Shown here: positions 22,957 to 30,184 of the stretch, piece by piece | How the letters are laid out: each line of letters starts with the position of its first letter | Position numbering within the stretch: position 1 is the first letter of the stretch | Source: Nevskiales bacterium | GTDB lineage: Bacteria > Pseudomonadota > Gammaproteobacteria > Nevskiales > Nevskiaceae | Length of the DNA: 64,000 bases | NCBI GenBank assembly: GCA_028698335.1 | Contig: JAQVDP010000001.1 | Coordinates: 1-64,000 of the forward strand | Direction: 5' to 3' | Made by a program: the position numbers and the translations under genes | The notes under the pieces: generated by a model | Database searches by the model: none | Told to the model about the DNA's origin: nothing | The model's input: only the letters and a program-made list of their open reading frames with translations

Positions 22957-25733
22957 GCGTTGGCTCCCGCCTTGCGCTTCTTGCCCTTGGCCGGTGCAGC
23001 CGAAGCGGTCATCTTGGTATAAAGGTCAAACAGCTTTTCCAGCCGCTCGGTGTCGTTCTTGAAGCGCCGACCGATGTAGATGCGCTCCAGCACTTCGTCG
23101 TTGCGCTCATGCGCCGCCCGCAGGTCAGCGGGCATGTTCTCGGGGTCGTACAGGTCCGCGATGGTCGCGGGGAAGTGATGTTCTCGCGCCAGCAGGATGT
23201 CCTCGGCACAGCGTGTCAGGTCTGCCTTGTTCTTGTCGGTCAGTGCCGGGATTGGAAAGGCGTTCCAACCCATAGTGTTCGAGTACCGCAATCGCGTCTC
23301 TAGTTGCCCACAAACAGTCTTGACCCAAACCATGTGCAACCGTGACGCAATGAGGGCAATGTTCCAGAGGGCGGCGTCGTACAGGGCAAAGGCATTGTCC
23401 GAGATGATCGAGTGTGAAGATAGAAGTCCAACTGGAAGGTAAGGGCGCGACTCCGATGTGACCTTTGGAACGACAATTGAGTAGTCATTGCCTCGGCCCT
23501 GAATCTGGCGAAAGCGATGTGGTCGCTCGGCGTACGCCCGCGTTGATTCGGCATCGCTCGCTGCGCGCATTGCACGTACAGCTTGCAAGCGCCTTTGAAC
23601 AAAGGAAGATGATTCGACCCTCTCAACGTCTGAATCTTCAATCCAAAGACACCTTCTCACAATACCCTTGACGAACTCCTGCGAACCGACAAAGTCGAAG
23701 ATCAAATCAGACAAGAAGGGCTCACGGGCTACTGCCTCATTTGCCTCTTGCATCGACAAGAGAAGATTTCCGCCGTCGGACGGCTTGTTACCCCACACCA
23801 TTGCGGCCGTGTCTTGAGGAGGGCGTGAGATCGCCTCAACAATGACATTCGGACCAGGCACAAGATAAGCGTTGATATGCTCTGCGTCCTTGGCGATGAC
23901 AGCGCCCCCGTCACCAACAGTGAAAAGACGACGGATTTTTTCGGCGCGGTTGGAGATACCGACGATGACGACGGTCACTCCTGCGTTGTGACTGGCGAGG
24001 TTCGCCCACTTGAAGCTCGTATGGGCAAAAGCAATCTCGTGCCCCGATTGGAATATCAACGGCCAAAGAATGGGCACCTGCTCGCCTTGGCAAATGGAAT
24101 TCGTCGCCACGAACGCCGCGACGGCGTTGGTTTGCATGCCGTAGTCCGCAGCCTTGATGAACCAGCCCGCAACGTAATCGAGTGACTTCCAGCTTCGCGT
24201 GCGACTTCGGAATAGCGCTTCCAAGTCGGACTTCTGCTCCGGTGTTTGCCAAGTGAAGCCCAAGTACGGCGGGTTGCCGCAGATGTACGTCTCGCCACCT
24301 TCGTTCTCAAAAGCTATCTCAGCTTGGTCAAGCGGCGAGCCGAACAAGTCATCGGCCTGCACCTTCACGCCGGTTCCGGTCGGCGGGCAAATGCTCAACC
24401 AGTCGAGCCGCAGCGCGTTTCCGCAGGTGATCCAGTTCTCGTTGCGCAGAGGCAGAAACTCAGCCAGCGCCAGTTTCTGGCCCCGATACAACACGTCGCA
24501 CTGATACTCGGCAATGACCAGCGCAAGGCGGGCGATCTCTGCCGGGAAATCGCGTAGCTCGATCCCGCGAAAATTGGTGACCGGGATTTCTGATGCGCGA
24601 TCCGGCTCGCCGCGCCGCCGATTGATCTCGGCCTCGATGGCGCGCATTTCCTTATAGGCGATGACCAGGAAGTTGCCCGAACCGCAGGCCGGATCGAAGA
24701 CTCTGATCCTCGCCATGCGCTTGCGCAGGTTCAGCAACATACGGGCGTTATCACCCGCTTCATCCAGCTTCTCCCGCAGGTCGTCGAGAAACAGCGGGTT
24801 CAGCACCTTCAGGATGTTGGGGACACTGGTGTAGTGCATCCCCAGCTCGCCGCGCTCCTCGTCCTCGGCGACGGCCTGGATCATTGAGCCGAAGATATCC
24901 GGGTTGATCTTTGTCCAGTCCAACCCGCCGACGTGCAGCAGGTAAGAGCGGGCGATCTTGCTGAATCGTGGCACTTCGTCACTGCCAGAGAACAACTGGC
25001 CGTTGACGTAGGGGAAATCGGCTGCCCAGCGCGGAATCCCAGCGGCGGCACGTTCCTCACGCTTGGTATTCATGGCGCGAAACAGCGTCGCGATGACTTC
25101 GTGGGTGTTCGTCGAGTCCTTCGCGCTCATCTGCGCGACGGTGTCGGTGAAGGCACCGACGAAGATGTCGGTGTCCTCCGCGAAAAAACAGAAGATCAAG
25201 CGCGCCATGAACTTGTTCATGTCGTGGCGACGCTCCGCCGTGCCCCATTCGGGGTTGTCCTTCAGCAGTTCGACGTACAGGCGATTGAGGCGGCTGGTCG
25301 CCCGGATGTCGAAAGCGTTCTCGCTGATCTGGCGGACGGTGCTGATGCCCGCCAGCGGCAGGAAGAAGCCGAAGTGGTCGGGAAAGTCCTTGAAGGCGCA
25401 GGCAACGGTCTCGCCGCTGGTCAGGTCTTCGGCCTCGAAGTCCGTGCCGTCCGTAGCAAGGATGAACTTCGCCTTGGCCTTGGCCGTCGCCGGGCTGGCC
25501 TTGAGAGCGGCCAGCGTCTGCGTCACCCGCCCAGCGTCGCAGGTCAGAATGTGGATGTTGCTGGTCTGGAGAACACCGCCGAGGTCGGACTTGTTCGACG
25601 CCCCCGCGCGCAGGCGTTTGATGGTCGTCGCCTTGTTGCCAAAGGCCTCAAGAAAGGCATAGGGGAACTCTGCACGGTCGAACGGTTGCTCCGCGAGGTC
25701 GGTGATGGCTTGTTCGATTTCTACGGCGTTCAA
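22953..25733 (-). CDS. MmeI-type class I DNA adenine methyltransferase, island gene 1
   Basis: The 926 residues contain the SAM motif DPACGSGN (347-354), preceded by the GMHYTSVPNILKVLNPLFLD segment typical of MmeI-like enzymes, and the catalytic GNPPY (486-490) of N6-adenine methylases. The C-terminal recognition region ends in ASRLHMVWVKTVCGQLETR followed by NAFPIP, again MmeI-like. The N-terminus (RAEFPYAFLEAFGNK onward) has no clear PD-(D/E)xK nuclease motif, unlike type IIL enzymes that cut by themselves. The start codon is TTG (25731-25733), directly after an in-frame TAG, with AGAGGGGCG upstream. The recognition part is visibly richer in AT than the flanks. Confidence 0.9.
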   Translation of the reverse strand: MNAVEIEQAITDLAEQPFDRAEFPYAFLEAFGNKATTIKRLRAGASNKSDLGGVLQTSNIHILTCDAGRVTQTLAALKASPATAKAKAKFILATDGTDFEAEDLTSGETVACAFKDFPDHFGFFLPLAGISTVRQISENAFDIRATSRLNRLYVELLKDNPEWGTAERRHDMNKFMARLIFCFFAEDTDIFVGAFTDTVAQMSAKDSTNTHEVIATLFRAMNTKREERAAAGIPRWAADFPYVNGQLFSGSDEVPRFSKIARSYLLHVGGLDWTKINPDIFGSMIQAVAEDEERGELGMHYTSVPNILKVLNPLFLDDLREKLDEAGDNARMLLNLRKRMARIRVFDPACGSGNFLVIAYKEMRAIEAEINRRRGEPDRASEIPVTNFRGIELRDFPAEIARLALVIAEYQCDVLYRGQKLALAEFLPLRNENWITCGNALRLDWLSICPPTGTGVKVQADDLFGSPLDQAEIAFENEGGETYICGNPPYLGFTWQTPEQKSDLEALFRSRTRSWKSLDYVAGWFIKAADYGMQTNAVAAFVATNSICQGEQVPILWPLIFQSGHEIAFAHTSFKWANLASHNAGVTVVIVGISNRAEKIRRLFTVGDGGAVIAKDAEHINAYLVPGPNVIVEAISRPPQDTAAMVWGNKPSDGGNLLLSMQEANEAVAREPFLSDLIFDFVGSQEFVKGIVRRCLWIEDSDVERVESSSFVQRRLQAVRAMRAASDAESTRAYAERPHRFRQIQGRGNDYSIVVPKVTSESRPYLPVGLLSSHSIISDNAFALYDAALWNIALIASRLHMVWVKTVCGQLETRLRYSNTMGWNAFPIPALTDKNKADLTRCAEDILLAREHHFPATIADLYDPENMPADLRAAHERNDEVLERIYIGRRFKNDTERLEKLFDLYTKMTASAAPAKGKKRKAGANA

Positions 25734-25849
25734 CTATTCGCCCCTCTGGCGCTCAGGGTCCTTCGGCCTGTGCTCTCGGCACTGTCGCTTCCAGTCAACG
25801 ACGATCCAGGCGTCGGTCCCACCTTTCCATTCGTTGCGTTCTCGTGCAT
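25730..25849 (-). CDS. Possible 39-codon leader ORF overlapping the methyltransferase start
   Basis: An ATG at 25847-25849 opens a 39-codon frame whose TGA overlaps the TTG start of the methyltransferase as TTGA, mimicking the ATGA coupling inside the island. The peptide is rich in Ser, Gly, Thr and Arg and matches nothing I know. No good ribosome site precedes it, and the ATG lies only 7 bases downstream of the candidate -10 box, so it may simply be chance. Confidence 0.2.
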   Translation of the reverse strand: MHENATNGKVGPTPGSSLTGSDSAESTGRRTLSARGANS

Positions 25850-26109
25850 GCGCGAATGATACCTGCGTCGCGTAACGGCGGACGGGCCTTTACTGCGTTA
25901 CGTCTGATAGTCAACGGCCGCTTTCTTACAAAGAAATCAAGGGCGTGAAGGGTCGATTCGGGCTGGCTGTAGCCGTTCACGGTGGCGACGATCACCCCCC
26001 ATCCGATACCGAAGACTGCCACCCCTGAGCGCGACGCGCGTGCGTACAATCCGGACATAAACAACGGACACACCTGCGGGTGCGTCACGTCATAAGAGGA
26101 GAGAGGCGC
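25734..26109. promoter_or_regulatory. Divergent intergenic region between the island and the MFS gene
   Basis: For the island, a minus-strand TATCAT box lies at 25856-25861. A 7-bp inverted repeat, CGTAACG at 25871-25877 and CGTTACG at 25896-25902, straddles its -35 position (18 bases between arms), which suggests an operator. For the MFS gene, a plus-strand TACAAT box lies at 26045-26050, with no good -35 match, followed by the small hairpin CACC-TGC-GGGTG. No gene other than the doubtful leader ORF is supported. Confidence 0.45.
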
Positions 26110-27438
26110 ATGCTGCAGAACAGCCGGACACCAGCGTCGCTGGCGTACCCGTGGTTCGTGGTCGTGATCCTGATGATCACCTACGTCATTTCGTTCGTGG
26201 ATCGGCAGATTCTCAATCTGCTGGTCGGCCCGATCCGCCGTGACCTCGGCATCAGCGACACGCAGATGAGTCTGCTGATGGGCTTTTCGTTCGCGCTGTT
26301 CTACACGATCCTCGGCATTCCGCTGGCCCGCATCGCCGACAGCAAGAGCCGCCGCGGCCTGATCGTCGCGGGCATCCTGGTCTGGAGCGCGATGACGGCG
26401 ATGTGCGGCATCGCGCGGCACTACTGGCAGTTGCTGATGTTCCGCATCGGCGTGGGCGTCGGCGAAGCCGCGCTGTCGCCGGCCGCGTATTCGATGATCG
26501 CGGACTACTTCCCGCCGGAGCGCCGGTCGAGCGCGATGAGCGTGTATTCGATGGGCATCTTCCTGGGCTCGGGCATCGCCTTCCTGCTCGGCGGGCTGGT
26601 CATCCAGTACGCGGCGGCGCAGGGCGCCGTGAGCCTGCCGCTGATCGGCGACGTGTATCCGTGGCAGCTGGTGTTCCTGATTCTCGGCGCGACCGGCATC
26701 GTCTTCAGCCTGGCCTTCGTGTTCGTGCGCGAGCCGGCACGCCACGGCACGGTCGCGGGCCAGCACAGCCTGCCGCTGTCGGAGGTCGCCAGCTATCTGT
26801 GGTCCAACCGTCGCGCCGTGCTCAATCACAACATCGGCTTCGCGCTGCTGGCGATGTGCTCCTACGGCACCACCGCGTGGATACCGACTTACTTCGTGCG
26901 CACGCATGGCTGGACGGCACCGCAGATCGGCATCGTCTTCGGCCTGATCGTGATGGTGTTCGCCTCCGCCGGCATCATCCTCGGCGGCCGTCTGGCGGAC
27001 CGCTGGATCCGCCAGGGCAAGACCGACGCCGCGCTGCGCGTCGGCGTGCTCGCCGCCATCGTGTCGATCTGCGGTGGCGCGCTCTACCTGATCGCGCCCA
27101 CCGGCACGCTGGCCGCCATTGCCCTGGTGCCGCCGGTGTTCGCGCTGGCGATGCCCTTCGGCGCGGCGCCCGCGGCGCTGCAGGAGATCGTCCCCAACCG
27201 CATGCGCGGGCAGACCACGGCGGTCTACCTGTTCATGACCAACATGATCGGGCTCGGGCTGGGCCCGACCGCGATTGCGCTGTGCACCGACTACCTGTTC
27301 GCGGACGACTACGCGCTGCGCTGGTCGATGCTGATCGTCAGCAGCCTGGCGAGCCTGGCCTCGGTGCTGTTCCTGACCGCCGGCATGAAGCCCTACAGCC
27401 GTATGCTGGAGCGCCTGCGCGCGGCGCCCGCCGTCTGA
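26110..27438 (+). CDS. Major facilitator superfamily transporter, spinster-like
   Basis: The 442 residues hold about twelve hydrophobic helices. The first helix carries YVISFVDRQILNLLVGPIR, and GVGEAALSPAAYSMIADYFP is the loop 4-5 signature of the spinster/hexuronate-type MFS group. I used the ATG at 26110 (MLQNSRTPAS), which has the strong site GAGGAGAGAGG; a GTG 30 bases upstream is less likely. Substrate unknown: relatives move organic anions or lipid-like molecules. It begins just past the island and belongs by base composition to the host backbone. Confidence 0.88.
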   Translation: MLQNSRTPASLAYPWFVVVILMITYVISFVDRQILNLLVGPIRRDLGISDTQMSLLMGFSFALFYTILGIPLARIADSKSRRGLIVAGILVWSAMTAMCGIARHYWQLLMFRIGVGVGEAALSPAAYSMIADYFPPERRSSAMSVYSMGIFLGSGIAFLLGGLVIQYAAAQGAVSLPLIGDVYPWQLVFLILGATGIVFSLAFVFVREPARHGTVAGQHSLPLSEVASYLWSNRRAVLNHNIGFALLAMCSYGTTAWIPTYFVRTHGWTAPQIGIVFGLIVMVFASAGIILGGRLADRWIRQGKTDAALRVGVLAAIVSICGGALYLIAPTGTLAAIALVPPVFALAMPFGAAPAALQEIVPNRMRGQTTAVYLFMTNMIGLGLGPTAIALCTDYLFADDYALRWSMLIVSSLASLASVLFLTAGMKPYSRMLERLRAAPAV

Positions 27439-27465
27439 CGGCGCGATCAGACACCTCCGTCAGAC
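27433..27465 (+). terminator. Weak hairpin at the end of the MFS gene
   Basis: GTCTGACGG and CCGTCAGAC form a 9-bp stem with a 15-base loop and overlap the MFS stop codon. No U-run follows, so function as a terminator is uncertain. Confidence 0.35.
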
Positions 27466-27550
27466 AGGGCGGACTTGGGTAGCTTCCCGCTTTCGAGCCG
27501 GGGACAGTCTGTGTAGCCTGCTGCTCCCATCGATTGCATCCGGAGCCGCC

Positions 27551-29233
27551 ATGCGCCCTCTCCTCGTCGCCGCACTCGCCACGTCCATGCTGGCGCTGAG
27601 CGCCTGCAACTCCCGCGACAAGGCCGACGCAGAGCAGACGGCCCAGCCGCCCACAACGGAAGCGACCCCGGCAGCGACGCCGAACTACGCGCAGCAGCAT
27701 GCGGGCGACTACGCCACCGTGCAGCTCACCGCCAAGCTCGACGGCCTCAGCGACAATCAGCGCAGGATGCTGCCGCTGCTGATCCAGGCGGCGCAGACGA
27801 TGGACGAGATCTTCTGGCTGCAGGGCTGGGGCGAGCGCGACGCGCTGCTGGGCACGATCAAGGACCCGGCGCTGCGCGAACTGGCCGACATCAACTACGG
27901 CCCCTGGGACCGGCTCAACGAGGACCATCCGTTCATCGAAGGCGTCGGCCCGCGCCCGCCGGCGGCGCAGCTGTATCCGCAGGACATGAGCAAGGCCGAG
28001 TTCGAGGCCGCCGATCTGGCGGACAAGACCGGGCTGTACACGCTGCTGCGCCGTGACGCCGACGGCAAGCTGATCACCGTGCCCTACCACGAAGCCTACG
28101 CCGCGCCGCTCAAGCGCGCGGCCGGGCTGCTGACGCAGGCCGCGGCGCTGGCCGACGACGCCGGCTTCAAGCGCTATCTGGAACTGCGCGCCGACGCGCT
28201 GCTGACGGACGACTACCGCCCCAGCGACATGGCGTGGATGGACATGAAGAGCAATCGCCTGGACCTGGTGATCGGCCCGATCGAAACCTACGAGGACCAG
28301 CTCTACGGCTACAAGGCCGCCTACGAAGCCTATGTGCTGGTCAAGGACGTGGCCTGGAGCGAACGCCTCGCCCGCTTCGCGCAGTACCTGCCGGAGCTGC
28401 AGCGCGGCCTGCCGGTGCCGGACGCCTACAAGCAGGAGACGCCGGGCAGCGACGCCGATCTGAATGCCTACGAGGCGGTCTACTACGCGGGTGACGCCAA
28501 CGTCGGCGCCAAGACCATCGCCATCAATCTTCCGAACGATGAGGTCGTGCAGCTCGAAAAGGGCTCGCGCCGGCTGCAGCTTGAGAACGTGATGCAGGCC
28601 AAGTTCGACCGCATCCTGATGCCGATCGCGCGCGAACTGATTGCCGACGACCAGCTCAAGCATCTGAGCTTCGACGCCTTCTTCCAGAACACGATGTTCC
28701 ACGAAGTCGCGCATGGTCTGGGCATCAAGAACACGATCAACGATCGCGGCACCGTGCGCGAGGCACTGAAGGAATACGCGTCCAGCTTCGAGGAAGGCAA
28801 GGCCGACATTCTCGGCCTGTACATGGTGACCCGGCTCGCCGAGAAGGGCGAACTCGATGCCGACAAGCTGATGGACAACTACGTCACCTTCCTCGCCGGC
28901 ATCTTCCGCTCGGTGCGCTTCGGCGCCAGCGACGCCCACGGCAAGGCCAACATGCTGCGCTTCAACTTCTTCCGCGAGCACGGCGCCTTCGAGCGCGATG
29001 CCGAAACCGGCCGCTACCGCGTGAACTTCGAAAAGATGCAGCAGGCGATGACGGACCTGTCCGCCAGGCTGCTGACGATCCAGGGCGACGGCGACTTCGA
29101 CGCCGCCAAACAGATGACCGACACGCTCGGGATCGTGGACGACTCGCTGGCCGGCGATCTGCAGCGTTTGAGCCAGGCGAGGATTCCGGTGGACATCCGC
29201 TTCGAGCAGGGCATCGCCACGCTCGGGCTCTAG
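27551..29233 (+). CDS. Lipoprotein zinc peptidase of the dipeptidyl-peptidase III (M49)-like group
   Basis: The 560-residue product begins with a lipoprotein signal (MLALSAC, lipidated Cys19). The zinc motif HEVAH is at 384-388 and EEGKAD at 414-419 supplies the third ligand. Classical M49 enzymes have HExxGH with six residues; this one has the shorter HExxH but keeps the EExxAD motif, as in a bacterial branch of the family. It probably trims short peptides in the periplasm. It is the first of four peptidase genes within 20 kb. Confidence 0.78.
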   Translation: MRPLLVAALATSMLALSACNSRDKADAEQTAQPPTTEATPAATPNYAQQHAGDYATVQLTAKLDGLSDNQRRMLPLLIQAAQTMDEIFWLQGWGERDALLGTIKDPALRELADINYGPWDRLNEDHPFIEGVGPRPPAAQLYPQDMSKAEFEAADLADKTGLYTLLRRDADGKLITVPYHEAYAAPLKRAAGLLTQAAALADDAGFKRYLELRADALLTDDYRPSDMAWMDMKSNRLDLVIGPIETYEDQLYGYKAAYEAYVLVKDVAWSERLARFAQYLPELQRGLPVPDAYKQETPGSDADLNAYEAVYYAGDANVGAKTIAINLPNDEVVQLEKGSRRLQLENVMQAKFDRILMPIARELIADDQLKHLSFDAFFQNTMFHEVAHGLGIKNTINDRGTVREALKEYASSFEEGKADILGLYMVTRLAEKGELDADKLMDNYVTFLAGIFRSVRFGASDAHGKANMLRFNFFREHGAFERDAETGRYRVNFEKMQQAMTDLSARLLTIQGDGDFDAAKQMTDTLGIVDDSLAGDLQRLSQARIPVDIRFEQGIATLGL

Positions 29234-29277
29234 GACTCTGGTCACGGCCCCGCCGCGGGATCGGACCGGCCGCGCGG

Positions 29278-29847
29278 TCAGGGGGCCGGCGGCGACTCGA
29301 CCAGCCCGTTGACGTAGACGTAGCGTCCCGTCGCCGGATCGCGGACGTAGCTGAGGACCTCGGCGCGGTTGCGCCCCTGCCCCGGCGGCTTGAGCGAGAC
29401 GTGCACCCAGCCGGAATAGGGGCCGGCCTCGGCCGAGTAGCACTCGAGGATCAGCTGGTCGAAGCGCAGGTGCTCGGCGATCCAGCGCGCCAGGCGCAGA
29501 TTGGTCGCGCTGTGGACCTCGATGTCGCAGGCCTGGCCCAGGGTGTGCTGGCTGTGGCTGATCCAGGATGCCGGCTTGTTCTTCAGCGCGCGCTCCAGCG
29601 CCTGCGAGCGGTACACGCTGTTCGGCGAGTAGCGCCCGAACTTCTCGCGCACCGGCTGCATGACCTCGCGGCACAGGTGGACCGCGCTGCGCAGCTCATC
29701 CGCCGTCGCGAAGCGGTTGTCGATGCCGCGCCGCGCCGCCAGATCCGAAGTGTTCAGCTCCCAGCGCTGGAAGTTGCCGCTGATCCAGTCCTGCGGATCG
29801 CCATGCTCGGGAATCCGCTGCCACGCCATCTCACGCAGGTCCGCCAT
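29278..29847 (-). CDS. Peptidase M15-like zinc protein (D-Ala-D-Ala carboxypeptidase fold)
   Basis: The 189-residue protein has the M15A-type metal site: HTLGQACDIEV gives His and Asp, and SGWVHVSL gives the second His. The YRSQALERAL stretch before them is also typical. There is no signal peptide with the start I chose (ATG 29845-29847, preceded by AAGGGGGA); longer in-frame starts read into Arg-rich, non-coding-like sequence. Phage endolysins share this fold, but no phage genes are near. It may act on peptidoglycan peptides or be a cytosolic relative. Confidence 0.75.
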   Translation of the reverse strand: MADLREMAWQRIPEHGDPQDWISGNFQRWELNTSDLAARRGIDNRFATADELRSAVHLCREVMQPVREKFGRYSPNSVYRSQALERALKNKPASWISHSQHTLGQACDIEVHSATNLRLARWIAEHLRFDQLILECYSAEAGPYSGWVHVSLKPPGQGRNRAEVLSYVRDPATGRYVYVNGLVESPPAP

Positions 29848-30184
29848 CCCATCCCCCTTGTCGTTTTTCCCCTTCCGCCAGCGATGGTGCAGCAAGCCCG
29901 CCGGCCCGTCGAGCATCCGCCGGGCCCGCACCGGCCTGGGGATTACCCCGGTACCCGCCCGGGTTCCCAGCGTGTAGGCTCGGGAGCGCAGCCGACTGCC
30001 GGAACGCCGAGCGCGCGATCGTGATCCCGCGCCGCGGGGCCGGCTTCGGCACCGTCGCGGCCCGCCGCGACACCCCCTTCGAACGATCCATGACTGCAGC
30101 CACGCGATGACCGATCCGAAACCGACTCCGCCCGCCGAACGCGCGCAGACGGCGGCCACGCATGGCGCCTTACAGGAAGACCCC
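29848..30184. other. Divergent intergenic region between M15 and M3 peptidase genes
   Basis: The stretch is GC-rich and holds open frames only as extensions of the two flanking genes. I see no RNA gene, repeat or clear sigma70 boxes. It should contain the two divergent promoters. Confidence 0.4.

Noticed and set aside
19689-25733. BREX, DISARM or type I restriction identity for the island
   Set aside because: No PglZ, BrxL, BrxC, DUF1998, PLD or HsdS gene is present, and the methylase is MmeI-like rather than PglX- or HsdM-like in its C-terminal part.
25795-26907. A 370-codon minus-strand frame covering the gap and the start of the MFS gene
   Set aside because: It is antisense to transmembrane-coding sequence, with His/Arg/Asp-rich composition and no domain; it ends by chance in the island promoter.
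29278-29847. M15 peptidase as a prophage endolysin
   Set aside because: No holin, tail or integrase gene lies nearby and base composition equals the backbone.
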